Source: Synergistaceae bacterium (lineage in GTDB: Bacteria > Synergistota > Synergistia > Synergistales > Aminobacteriaceae). From it: 32,249 bases of DNA. Numbering within the stretch: position 1 is the first letter of the stretch; each line of letters opens with the position of its first letter. Positions 13,944-21,607 of this stretch are shown piece after piece. The notes below the pieces were generated by a model that was not told the DNA's origin, ran no database searches, and was given only the letters and a program-made list of their open reading frames with translations. The DNA lies in assembly GCA_017448685.1 (NCBI GenBank), contig JAFSKY010000047.1, positions 1-32,249 of the forward strand, read 5' to 3'. The translations under genes were made by a program, and so were the position numbers.

Positions 13944-14457
13944 GTTCACCAAAGGCGAATGGACACTCACTCCGCAACACCACGACAATAAGCCCATGTA
14001 CGGGATAATAGCTGTTGACGGTTCAGACATGACAACAGTTGCCCTTGTCGAACATGAAGATGACGCAAAACTTCTAGTCCAAGCTCCCGAAATGCATCGG
14101 CTACTAAACGAGATTTGCAGAATCTACAACATGAAGGCTCAGACCAAAATGGAGGATAACCCTCCAGCCTTTATGATGGCTTTAATGGCTGAGGAAAAAG
14201 CCGTGAACATGATTAAACAGCTTTTAGTCCGCATTGACAGCAAGGAGCTAACACCACCCTTCACCTACGAAAAGGAACTCAAACCCTGCCCGTTTTGTGG
14301 CGGTGTGGCTCAATTACTCCCGGCTTATCACGGCTCGTCTAAAGTATGGCGCGTTACTTGCTCCCGGTGCTTATCTTCAAGCCCAAGCAATGAGCTTCCA
14401 GTAATAGCCATCAACCATTGGAACAAGAGAACAGCACACTTAAAGGAGGACTCATAA
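13936..14457 (+). CDS. Fusion of an APEM-family domain with a Lar-like zinc ribbon
   Basis: A 173-residue, two-part protein. Residues 1-60 follow the repeated family (FTKGEWTLTPQHHDNK, then DDAKLLVQAPEMHRLL). Residues about 115-173 are a Lar-like ribbon: LKPCPFCGGVAQLL, CSRC, then INHWNKR, the WN.R ending of the family. The ATG at 13936 lies in the end of thyX behind AAGGAG. The fusion links two families that are separate genes elsewhere in the window, hinting that they act together, possibly against host restriction. That is inference. Confidence 0.78.
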   Translation: MSEFTKGEWTLTPQHHDNKPMYGIIAVDGSDMTTVALVEHEDDAKLLVQAPEMHRLLNEICRIYNMKAQTKMEDNPPAFMMALMAEEKAVNMIKQLLVRIDSKELTPPFTYEKELKPCPFCGGVAQLLPAYHGSSKVWRVTCSRCLSSSPSNELPVIAINHWNKRTAHLKEDS

Positions 14458-14729
14458 TGCCAGACTTCACGCCCGGGAATTGGCTCGTTGAAGTTCCATG
14501 CCTTGAACACCCATACACAGCCATCTCTGATGGAAATAGCCCCATCTGCATGATGTGCCGCCGTAACTCAATGACGGAGAAAAACGCCAACGCAATGCTT
14601 ATATCGCAAGCCCCTGAAATGTTCGAGATATTAGAGCAAATCAACGCGGGCAATCTGTGCAAAGACAAGGCCATGAAGAAGAAAATCCGCACCGTTTTGG
14701 AGCGCATAGAAAGCCTAAAGGAGGATTAA
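14457..14729 (+). CDS. W/ANAxLI/APEM family protein
   Basis: A 90-residue family member: DFTPGNWLVEV at the start, KNANAMLISQAPEMFEILEQ at about 41-60, then a basic helix KAMKKKIRTVLERIESLKED. The ATG shares one base with the preceding TAA (TAATG). AAAGGAGG inside the upstream gene gives the ribosome site. The function is unknown. Confidence 0.78.
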   Translation: MPDFTPGNWLVEVPCLEHPYTAISDGNSPICMMCRRNSMTEKNANAMLISQAPEMFEILEQINAGNLCKDKAMKKKIRTVLERIESLKED

Positions 14730-14731
14730 CG

Positions 14732-14923
14732 ATGACGCAGAGCAACACCCCCAGCAATATCGCTAAACTACGCGAACTCCTCACGGAACACAGCAAAGCC
14801 CTCTACAGATTCGCGGAAGAAGAACGCTCTGAAGGACGCTCACGCAATGCCGTCAACCTGAGAGCTATGGCCATGCAACAGGAACAAGCCTTGATTGAAT
14901 ATCTCGGTGAGGACACAGAATAA
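14732..14923 (+). CDS. Small helical hypothetical protein
   Basis: A 63-residue protein, almost entirely helical and charged (KLRELLTEHSKALYRFAEEE, then NLRAMAMQQEQALIEYL). ATG 14732 follows AAAGGAGG. Its TAA stop overlaps the next ATG (TAATG). It lies between two members of the APEM family and is probably translated with them. No family is recognised. Confidence 0.7.
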   Translation: MTQSNTPSNIAKLRELLTEHSKALYRFAEEERSEGRSRNAVNLRAMAMQQEQALIEYLGEDTE

Positions 14924-15231
14924 TGTCCGCATTCACGCAGGGAACATGGCAATATAACGGCTATGACATATTAGCTACAGGCGAGAATAGCACAAACACT
15001 CACTATATCGCTTGCATGTATTGGAACGGCTCACATGCTGAAATGGACGCAAACGCCCGGCTCATCGCATCAGCCCCCGAAATGTTCGAGGTTCTCATTG
15101 TCGCTCAAGAGGAAATTCAACAGGCATTACAGCAAGGTGCAAACACGCCGGGACTGTATAAAGCATTACGCAGAATCACAGCCGTAATAGAAGGCATTAA
15201 TCCGAGTAAGAACGCTTTACTTTGGCAATAA
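14923..15231 (+). CDS. W/ANARLI/APEM family protein
   Basis: A 102-residue member of the repeated family: AFTQGTWQYNGYDILA, then MDANARLIASAPEMFEVL at about 45-62, followed by a helical tail with a conserved-looking LYKALRRITAVIEGI. It has the clearest form of the signature in this window. The start is coupled to the preceding gene (TAATG). Four relatives lie at 6984, 11518, 13936 and 14457. Confidence 0.78.
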   Translation: MSAFTQGTWQYNGYDILATGENSTNTHYIACMYWNGSHAEMDANARLIASAPEMFEVLIVAQEEIQQALQQGANTPGLYKALRRITAVIEGINPSKNALLWQ

Positions 15232-15253
15232 CAGAAAAGGAGGAATATCCCTA

Positions 15254-15550
15254 ATGGACACACAAGTCGAAATCACCCGCGATTCCAATGATTTCTGGTT
15301 TGCCTGCGTCGATATTGACGTTCTCCGCAACAAAGATTTATCCCCGATGGCAAAATACATCTTCGCGGTAGCCTGCACATTTGCCAGCGTAATGGTGGGA
15401 AGATATTGGCCGAGCATTGATACAGTTGCGAATACGGCTAATGTCTCACCGAGAGAAGTCATGCTCGCATACAAGGAGCTTGCCGACAAAGGAATCCTCA
15501 CACAGCTTCAGGATAGGTGCGAATATTGCGAGGAGGAAATCGAATCATGA
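15254..15550 (+). CDS. Winged-helix protein, short copy
   Basis: A 98-residue protein: DFWFACVDIDVLRNKDLSP, a first helix MAKYIFAVACTF, then WPSIDTVANTANVSPREVML with YKELADKGIL, a replication-initiator-type winged helix. It is a paralog of the N-terminal third of the next gene (EYWFAPVDITVLTDKTLSP). It lacks the long C-terminal part and ends in CEYCEEEIES. ATG 15254 follows AAGGAGG, and its TGA overlaps the next ATG. It may modulate its larger partner. Confidence 0.75.
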   Translation: MDTQVEITRDSNDFWFACVDIDVLRNKDLSPMAKYIFAVACTFASVMVGRYWPSIDTVANTANVSPREVMLAYKELADKGILTQLQDRCEYCEEEIES

Positions 15551-16449
15551 CCCCTCAGAATGAATACTGGTTTGCCCCCGTTGACATTACAGTGCTTACG
15601 GATAAAACGTTATCCCCAATCGACAAGGCCGTATACGGGGTATTATGCGTACACGCCGACAAGAAGACCCGCGAATGCTGGCCGAAAGTCTCAACCATTG
15701 CCGAAGAAGCTGGATGCTCACCTCGCGCCGTCCATAACTCATTGAAAGTCCTTGAGGAACGCGGCATCATTCAGCACACTCAGAGATTCGCACAACACAG
15801 GCAAATTTCCTCACGCTATCAGCTAATCGGGTACAAGGCTGAATGCTATAGAGATATACCCTGCACCACATGCAAGGGGAGTGTGCATGACGTGCAGACC
15901 GAGAACGAGAGTCACTTGAACGAGAATCATAAAGACTCCCTTACGGGGGGAAGCGATTCCCCAGTATACGCCGAATTACCGAATGAGCCTCAGAATGACA
16001 CCCAGGGCGATATACCCTCACAGCCTGAACAGGAAAAGACTCCAATTAAGCCGGAAGATATATACACCCCCAAAGATGCACCAGAAGCTATGAGATCCAC
16101 AGCGGAATACTTCACACTCAAGACCGGGCGCAAGACTCTCACCGAGGCAGAGATATTCGCATTACGGGAAATGAACGCAACCCAATACCCTACACGCGTC
16201 CAGAAAGAAATTGACCGGGCATGTGAACTCTTCACACGCAGAGGGCAATTCCTCGACACGTTGACGCTCGAATACATAGCCGCCTCACTACGCAATCAGC
16301 CGACAAGAGGCCACAACGCTAAATCCAAGCAGGCCAAGCGCAAGCATGACCCCAACGCCCTCACACAAGCCGAAATTGACGCGGGGCAGATAACATATAC
16401 CCGTGAAGACCTTGAACGCGCTAAAGCGTTGATGCGTGAGAGGGGGTAA
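15547..16449 (+). CDS. Winged-helix replication-initiation-type protein
   Basis: A 300-residue protein. Residues 1-90 are a winged helix (LSPIDKAVYGVL, WPKVSTIAEEAGCSPRAVHN, LKVLEERGII) of the kind found in phage replication initiators. A long polar, low-complexity linker follows (about 120-180), then a C-terminal domain (AEYFTLKTGRKTLTEAEI to YIAASLRNQPT) and a basic tail. The order initiator, DnaC-like loader, DnaB (15547, 16456, 17405) is a common phage replication cassette, so origin recognition and helicase recruitment are likely. Its own gene could contain the origin, though no clear iterons were noticed in it. Confidence 0.75.
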   Translation: MTPQNEYWFAPVDITVLTDKTLSPIDKAVYGVLCVHADKKTRECWPKVSTIAEEAGCSPRAVHNSLKVLEERGIIQHTQRFAQHRQISSRYQLIGYKAECYRDIPCTTCKGSVHDVQTENESHLNENHKDSLTGGSDSPVYAELPNEPQNDTQGDIPSQPEQEKTPIKPEDIYTPKDAPEAMRSTAEYFTLKTGRKTLTEAEIFALREMNATQYPTRVQKEIDRACELFTRRGQFLDTLTLEYIAASLRNQPTRGHNAKSKQAKRKHDPNALTQAEIDAGQITYTREDLERAKALMRERG

Positions 16450-16455
16450 TCAGCA

Positions 16456-17418
16456 ATGGCAACGAGACTCGCCGAGAAACTACCAGCCTTCACCGCCTCG
16501 CCTGATTGGAAATCACAGCTTGAAGCCCTCCGTGCCAAAGAAGACGCTGAAGCCCTCGATTACCTTCACGCAAAATTTCCCGGCATTGAAGACTCCGTGT
16601 TCTTCACTGACTACACCGGGTATACACATGCCCACGTGATAGACGCTCGCGAAATCTGCCAAGCCGCAATCAGGGAACATGCCTGCGCATCATGCAAAGG
16701 ACACTGCACACTCACTGACAGAGAATCCGCCCCCGTTCCCTGCGTTGAAAAAAGCTCAAACGGCTTCATGTATCTCTATGTCCGCTGGGCTTGCAATGTT
16801 GATTGCAGGTTTGACCCCTTAAGCGGGCAATTCGGCAGATTGTTCACTCATAGCGGGCTAATACAGAGGCATTTGCGCCAGACGTTCGAGAATTACGCGG
16901 CATTGAATGATGAGCTGACCAATGCGCAGACACAAGCGATATTTGCGGCCATGAATGGAACGGGACTCGTTCTTGCAGGCAAGCGCGGAACTGGCAAAAC
17001 TCACCTCGCTGTAGCAATCGCGCTTTACGCCATGAGGCATGGCAAGCAGGCATTATTCCGCCTCGTCAATGATTTGCTCAATGAGATTCGCAAAGCAGTA
17101 GCAGACCATAGCGATTATTTCAGCGTGATACAGAAATTCAAGGAAGTTCCCTGCCTAGTGCTTGACGATTTCGGCAAAGAGAAAACTACAGACGCTGGCC
17201 TCGATTACCTTTACAGTATAGTTGATTACCGTTACCAGCACGAACTGCAAACGATAATCACGACCAATGCCCCCGACATAGAGACATTAGCGAGCTGGGG
17301 AAAGTCTGAGTACACGACTCCAATCGTCTCGCGTGTAATGGAGTCAGGAGCATGGGTAACGCTGGCCAAATCAGACGATTACCGCGTGAAAGGAGCGAAG
17401 CATAATGCGCACAGATAA
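16456..17418 (+). CDS. DnaC-like helicase loader ATPase
   Basis: A 320-residue AAA+ protein. A cysteine-rich region at about 77-117 (CASCKGHC, later CNVDC) suggests a zinc-binding N-terminus. Walker A is GKRGTGKT at 175-182 and Walker B is CLVLDDFGKE near 233-242. The C-terminal TNAPDIETL and ESGAWVTL fit the sensor region of DnaC/IstB ATPases. Such proteins load DnaB onto DNA. ATG 16456 follows GAGGGGG. The next gene, dnaB, begins inside its last 14 bases, so the partners are coupled. Confidence 0.88.
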   Translation: MATRLAEKLPAFTASPDWKSQLEALRAKEDAEALDYLHAKFPGIEDSVFFTDYTGYTHAHVIDAREICQAAIREHACASCKGHCTLTDRESAPVPCVEKSSNGFMYLYVRWACNVDCRFDPLSGQFGRLFTHSGLIQRHLRQTFENYAALNDELTNAQTQAIFAAMNGTGLVLAGKRGTGKTHLAVAIALYAMRHGKQALFRLVNDLLNEIRKAVADHSDYFSVIQKFKEVPCLVLDDFGKEKTTDAGLDYLYSIVDYRYQHELQTIITTNAPDIETLASWGKSEYTTPIVSRVMESGAWVTLAKSDDYRVKGAKHNAHR

Positions 17419-17590
17419 CATGACCCCTCCCCACAACCCTGAAGCAGAACAGTCCGTGTTAGGAGCGTGCTTGATTTCGTCTGAGGCACTTGACACAGTA
17501 ACAGAGCTTCTCAGGCCGGGAGATTTACACCGCCATAACGGAGCTTCACCACAACGGCAAACCTTCAGACCTCGTAACCGTAAGCGATGA
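17405..17590 (+). CDS. dnaB: DnaB N-terminal fragment, ends by frameshift
   Basis: The first 40 residues are a normal DnaB opening: PPHNPEAEQSVLGACLISSE, then LDTVTELLRPGD. At about 17516-17527 the frame is lost. DnaB continues in another frame as EIYTAITELHHNGKP and PSDLVTVSDELKSRG, while this frame reads Arg-rich nonsense to a stop at 17590. Compared with DnaB, which has FY...HR between the GD and the (E/H)I(Y/F) positions, seven residues are missing, equal to a net loss of 26 bases. ATG 17405 has AAAGGAG upstream. The fragment alone cannot act as a helicase. Confidence 0.8.
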   Translation: MRTDNMTPPHNPEAEQSVLGACLISSEALDTVTELLRPGDLHRHNGASPQRQTFRPRNRKR

Positions 17591-17627
17591 GCTGAAATCA
17601 CGCGGAAGCCTTGAACGCATTGGCGGA

Positions 17628-18731
17628 ATGTCCTACCTTGCACAGCTCATGTCATCCCCTCTGACGACAGCCAACACGCTTTATCATGCGCAAATAGTGC
17701 TGAATCAGTCATTGAGGCGGAGAATGATAGAGGCTAGCGACAAAATAGCCGGATTCGCATTAAAGCCTGAACTCGATACATCCGCGATAATCGGCGAATC
17801 AGAACGCGCATTACTAGAAGCCTCACGCGGTAATGAAGCCTCACAGCCCCTCCCTGTTCATGACCTGACCCCTATCACGATGAAGGCAATTGAGGATTTA
17901 TACCGTTCCGGCGGTCGCAAACTCACAGGCTACTCAACAGGATTTGCTGATGTGGATAGAATCCTCGCAGGATTACAGCCCGGTAGCCTGAACATAATCG
18001 CCGCTCGTCCCTCAATGGGCAAAACAGCCCTCGCAATGAATATAGCTCAATTCGGCGGGGGGGCAGGCAATAACCCTCATGTTCTAGTGTTCAGCCTCGA
18101 AATGTCATCAAGCCAACTCATTCACCGAATGCTAGTAGCTCAATCAGGCATCAAGCTGTCAGATATATCATCTGGACGACTGAATGACTACGATTATCTG
18201 AGATTGTGCGAGGCATCAGAAACCTTAACCGCCCGCAACATTTTCATTCATGACACACCCCGCCTAAGCGCAACAGACTTCACGACAACATGCAGACGCT
18301 TCAAGACTCATCATCCCGATTTAGCGTTAATCGTAGTGGACTACTTGCAGTTAATGCACGTTGATGGCCGCAAAGGAGATAATCGCCAGCAGGAAACAGC
18401 CGACATATCACGCGCCCTGAAGGGAGTAGCTGTAGAATTGGGATGCCCCGTATTAGCGTTGTCGCAATTATCCCGTGAGGTTGAACGCCGTACAGAACGC
18501 AAGCCACAACTCTCAGACTTGCGCGACTCAGGTGCTATTGAACAGGACGCTGATACAGTCATGTTGCTTTACCGTGAGGACTATTACGACATGGAGAAGC
18601 AAAATGCCAGCGAGAATAGCCGTGCCGAATTGAGAGTCGCCAAGAATCGCACAGGCAGAACTGGAATATGTCATCTCACATTCCGCCGCGAATATACACG
18701 TTTCACAGGTTCAACGGAGGCCGGGCAATGA
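17628..18731 (+). CDS. dnaB: DnaB replicative helicase, C-terminal part
   Basis: A 367-residue frame holding most of DnaB. It includes the linker region, Walker A ARPSMGKT at 126-133, Walker B LIVVDYLQLM and the C-terminal ALSQLSREVERR...LRDSGAIEQDAD block. Coding sequence in this frame is recognisable from about 17520, but the first usable ATG is 17628, with only a weak GGCGGA upstream. The N-terminal collar is thus split by the lesion at 17516-17527. If internal initiation occurs, the product would lack most of the N-terminal domain needed for stable hexamers and loader or primase contact. It overlaps the next gene by an ATGA. Confidence 0.85.
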   Translation: MSYLAQLMSSPLTTANTLYHAQIVLNQSLRRRMIEASDKIAGFALKPELDTSAIIGESERALLEASRGNEASQPLPVHDLTPITMKAIEDLYRSGGRKLTGYSTGFADVDRILAGLQPGSLNIIAARPSMGKTALAMNIAQFGGGAGNNPHVLVFSLEMSSSQLIHRMLVAQSGIKLSDISSGRLNDYDYLRLCEASETLTARNIFIHDTPRLSATDFTTTCRRFKTHHPDLALIVVDYLQLMHVDGRKGDNRQQETADISRALKGVAVELGCPVLALSQLSREVERRTERKPQLSDLRDSGAIEQDADTVMLLYREDYYDMEKQNASENSRAELRVAKNRTGRTGICHLTFRREYTRFTGSTEAGQ

Positions 18732-19681
18732 AACGTATTGACATGGGCGCAAGGCACATAGCTCTTGACAGCATAACGCGTGAATTTCTCAGCTCATTAC
18801 GTGAATTGCGGTTAATGTACGGATTAACGCGGGAGTATGTAGCTCAAACTTTGGGATTTTGTTCCGATTCCCTTCTGTTTTACGAGATTATGAAGTGGCC
18901 TCCCTCACTGAAGCCCCTTAACTTGCTTGCGGAATATTACGGAGCTGACATATCCAGAAGCGTAAACTGGCAGTACTTTCACAGGCAGATAGATTTTGCC
19001 GGGCTTCGTCATGAGATGAAAAAGCGCAATCTGACATGCCAGCGTCTTGGCTTCTTGATCGGGTACTCAGGTGATACCGTAGGTGCTGCGGTCAATAATA
19101 CCCCCAAAGGAAGCCTGATATGCCTTTCCAAAGTGATAGAAGAACTGAGACACCCCCGCGAGAAACACCTTGCAATGAAGTGGGAAGCACCCCATAGCAC
19201 AAGCCATGCCGGAAAATTTGCCTGCCTCGATGAAACTACAGCCGAGTTCCTGCACACGTTAAAAGCACGGCGCATAAGCATGGGACTTTCACAACGGAAA
19301 TTAGGTGAAATTTTAGGAGTGTCGCAATCCTCTATTTATAGCTACGAATTGGGGGAAAATCATCCATCACTACCCGTCCTGATGAAAATGGCAGAATTTT
19401 TCGGCGTTGACCTCTCAAAGAGCATAAATTTCAAGTATCATCACAGGAAAATCAACTTTAAGGGGCTGAACTCCCAGCTTTTGCGCAATGGCTTGACACG
19501 CAATGAGGCAGTGAGGCTTGCAGGCTATACAGGTATAACAGGAACACTAAGCTATAACCTGACCAATTCGCTTGAATGTCTCTCAGCAGTTATAGAAGTC
19601 TCAGCCCATGAGGATGAAGCCTACCGAAAAGCTCATGAAGTCGTCCCCGTAAAACGCAAAAGGAGAACAGCTAATGCCTGA
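18728..19681 (+). CDS. Internally duplicated multi-HTH regulator
   Basis: A 317-residue protein made of two copies of a unit of about 145 residues. Each has an XRE-like domain (first: LRELRLMYGLTREYVAQTLG; second: LKARRISMGLSQRKLGEILG), then a bridge with SRSVNWQYFHRQIDFAGL or SKSINFKYHHRKINFKGL, then a second HTH-like unit (RNLTCQRLGFLIGYSGDT or NGLTRNEAVRLAGYTGIT). That gives four HTH-like modules in one chain. The second XRE unit is the more canonical; the first looks degenerate at its recognition helix. ATG 18728 overlaps the dnaB stop and follows GGAGG. It is a likely middle or late regulator of the rightward operon. Confidence 0.8.
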   Translation: MKRIDMGARHIALDSITREFLSSLRELRLMYGLTREYVAQTLGFCSDSLLFYEIMKWPPSLKPLNLLAEYYGADISRSVNWQYFHRQIDFAGLRHEMKKRNLTCQRLGFLIGYSGDTVGAAVNNTPKGSLICLSKVIEELRHPREKHLAMKWEAPHSTSHAGKFACLDETTAEFLHTLKARRISMGLSQRKLGEILGVSQSSIYSYELGENHPSLPVLMKMAEFFGVDLSKSINFKYHHRKINFKGLNSQLLRNGLTRNEAVRLAGYTGITGTLSYNLTNSLECLSAVIEVSAHEDEAYRKAHEVVPVKRKRRTANA

Positions 19682-20117
19682 CATAACACGTATAACAGCT
19701 TGCGGCGAATTAGTGATGAAACTAGTATTGTCAGTGCGTGAAGGAAGCTCCGCCGTTCAAGAGTTCTTTGATGCCCCCAAAACAGCCAAAGACCTCGACA
19801 GCGTAATCACCCTCACGGATAAAGCTCTGGATAAAGCCCTGAAGGTTCTCGCACGTGTAATGTATGGCAAAGACGCGTACAACTACACAGAAGATGACGT
19901 ATTCGGCACTTACCTGAATAATTACCGCACGGAGCAAGAATCGATTGATGCCGTGAATGAGAGCGCAATGGACATGTACAATTTTCTGTTTGATGTGGTG
20001 AATGAGCTTGACGGCTCAGAACAGCATACGGAGCTTTTACAGTCAGCGCAGAGTCTGATAGCTGAGATTAAGTCCCGTCAGTCTCGGCGCGGATTGAAGG
20101 CAGGAAGGAGCGTTTAA
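19674..20117 (+). CDS. Hypothetical helical protein
   Basis: A 147-residue, mostly helical, acidic protein (DLDSVITLTDKALDKALKVL, then YRTEQESIDAVNESAMDMYN) with a basic tail (RQSRRGLKAGRS). It starts eight bases inside the end of the HTH regulator with AAAGGAG upstream. I do not recognise a family. The charge split suggests a small adaptor, which is speculative. Confidence 0.72.
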   Translation: MPDITRITACGELVMKLVLSVREGSSAVQEFFDAPKTAKDLDSVITLTDKALDKALKVLARVMYGKDAYNYTEDDVFGTYLNNYRTEQESIDAVNESAMDMYNFLFDVVNELDGSEQHTELLQSAQSLIAEIKSRQSRRGLKAGRSV

Positions 20118-20126
20118 GCCCAAGAA

Positions 20127-20642
20127 ATGCGGTATTCATACTATGTAACACTGAACAAAGTAGCCGGATTGATAGAGATTCTCATAACATGCCACCCACA
20201 AGGTTTCGGGATATTGCTAGGCATAAATGAGCCGCCTACCTCGCGTGAAGTGCATGAAATATTCGGGACGTTACGCGACAAAATGCCCGATGACTACAAG
20301 CCGTCAATGATGAATCTCACAACGGAAGCTGAACGCATCGTGTATGACCGTGAATATTTCGACAGACTGGTTGACCTTGGCGGAGGCTGGCCACATATAA
20401 ATTTTGTCTCGAAAGAATACCGCGATTCCGATTCCCGAATGTGGTCGGTCGTAATGGATCACGTTAGGTTTGTCGGAAATTCAGTATCACGCCACGCGTC
20501 AAAATTAGGCTACGTTGCGGCGCGCTATGGATTATCCCCGAATACGGTCATGAAATACCGCCGTGAATTTCCCACTAACTTGGCTAAAATGCTGCTAATG
20601 CCTCCGAGTGATAGCGATGATTTTTACCTTTTACCCGGCTAA
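20127..20642 (+). CDS. Hypothetical protein with C-terminal HTH-like helix pair
   Basis: A 171-residue protein. The N-terminal half is mixed (YSYYVTLNKVAGLIEIL...), and the C-terminal segment VAARYGLSPNTVMKYRREF looks like a simple helix-turn-helix. AAGGAG lies about 18 bases upstream of ATG 20127, farther than usual, so the start is not certain. It overlaps nothing, and the next gene begins just after it. No family is recognised. Confidence 0.65.
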   Translation: MRYSYYVTLNKVAGLIEILITCHPQGFGILLGINEPPTSREVHEIFGTLRDKMPDDYKPSMMNLTTEAERIVYDREYFDRLVDLGGGWPHINFVSKEYRDSDSRMWSVVMDHVRFVGNSVSRHASKLGYVAARYGLSPNTVMKYRREFPTNLAKMLLMPPSDSDDFYLLPG

Positions 20643-20655
20643 AGGAGATGGAACA

Positions 20656-21450
20656 ATGTACAGCGTAACCGACAGAATCAAGCAGGTGAAACGCCCCTCA
20701 CGCTTAATCCGAGTGTCAGACTTCACGCGCATACAGTATCATGATGGGAAGGAATTAGCTCCAAATGAGAGCATAGACGGCTCATTGATGGGGCGTGTAG
20801 TGGATTACATGACGCGGGCAGCCGTAAGCGGTGATGTGCGCAGAGCGTTCCATTACTGCCTTGAAGGTGCGAAATATGCCGATGTGATAAAGTCGCGCAA
20901 CGGAGTAAAGCCCCATAACTTGAAAGCAGCTGAACTCCTTTTGAACCAGATTCGCGGCGGTGATGACCGCTCACAGTTATGTGTTGCACGTCTTGCGGCT
21001 TATGATTTGTGGTACAGGAATCCCCAAGCAGCAATGCGTTACGACATACAGGATGTATACGCCGATACGCCAACAATCTGGAACATTCGCCGAATGGTAT
21101 GGCGTTCAATGAACTTCCTGAAAGTTTGCGGGGGCGCAATCAGATTTGATTTCACGTTTGAGCCTCATGGCTACACTGATACAATATCCAGCGGGGACGG
21201 AGATTTTTTGACAGCCGACACGCTTTGGGACATGAAGGTGTTACGCTCAAAGCCCACAACGTTGAATGCCTTGCAGGTTTTGACGTATTATGTGATGGGT
21301 CAGCATTCAGGGCAGGAAATCTACAAGGGTATAACGAAAATCGGCATATATAACCCTCGTCAGAATGTGGCATATATTCTTGACGTGCAAAAAGTGAAGC
21401 CTGAAGTGATTTACGCAGTCGAGAATGATATAGTCTGTTACAGCGCGTGA
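20656..21450 (+). CDS. PD-(D/E)XK nuclease-like phage protein
   Basis: A 264-residue protein. The C-terminal half has SGDGDFLTADTLWDMKVLRS (about residues 186-206), where an Asp before the strand and the D-x-K pair fit a PD-(D/E)XK active site. It is followed by a helix with LNALQVLTYYVMG, as in RecB/Cas4-type nucleases, and then YNPR with a strand. The N-terminal half is helical. ATG 20656 follows AAAGGAGATGG. It is the last gene before the 21546 terminator. A role in DNA processing or recombination is likely; the substrate is unknown. Confidence 0.65.
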   Translation: MYSVTDRIKQVKRPSRLIRVSDFTRIQYHDGKELAPNESIDGSLMGRVVDYMTRAAVSGDVRRAFHYCLEGAKYADVIKSRNGVKPHNLKAAELLLNQIRGGDDRSQLCVARLAAYDLWYRNPQAAMRYDIQDVYADTPTIWNIRRMVWRSMNFLKVCGGAIRFDFTFEPHGYTDTISSGDGDFLTADTLWDMKVLRSKPTTLNALQVLTYYVMGQHSGQEIYKGITKIGIYNPRQNVAYILDVQKVKPEVIYAVENDIVCYSA

Positions 21451-21545
21451 AAAATCGCATTGTGATTTTAACGTTGATTATAACGTTCATCGTAAATCCG
21501 AAAATGCGGTAAAATAATACCATTCCGCAAATCAGCGCGATAAAG
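21451..21545. promoter_or_regulatory. Repeat-rich spacer before the terminator
   Basis: ACGTTGAT and ACGTTCAT lie 12 bp apart (21471-21491), each overlapping an AACGTT palindrome. A near-inverted repeat follows: GCGG...CCGC arms enclosing GGTA/TACC at about 21507-21538, around a TAAAAT. It may be an operator or promoter for the following genes, but no -35 box is clear. Confidence 0.4.
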
Positions 21546-21575
21546 AGCATCTGCCTCACAAGCAGGTGCTTTTTT
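21546..21575 (+). terminator. Rho-independent terminator of the early region
   Basis: AGCATCTGC-CTCACAA-GCAGGTGCT forms a nine-pair stem with one wobble, followed by six Ts. It ends the long rightward early operon just ahead of the cystatin-like gene. Confidence 0.85.
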
Positions 21576-21607
21576 CATGCGGAAAAATCCACATGGAGGA
21601 ATGACAC

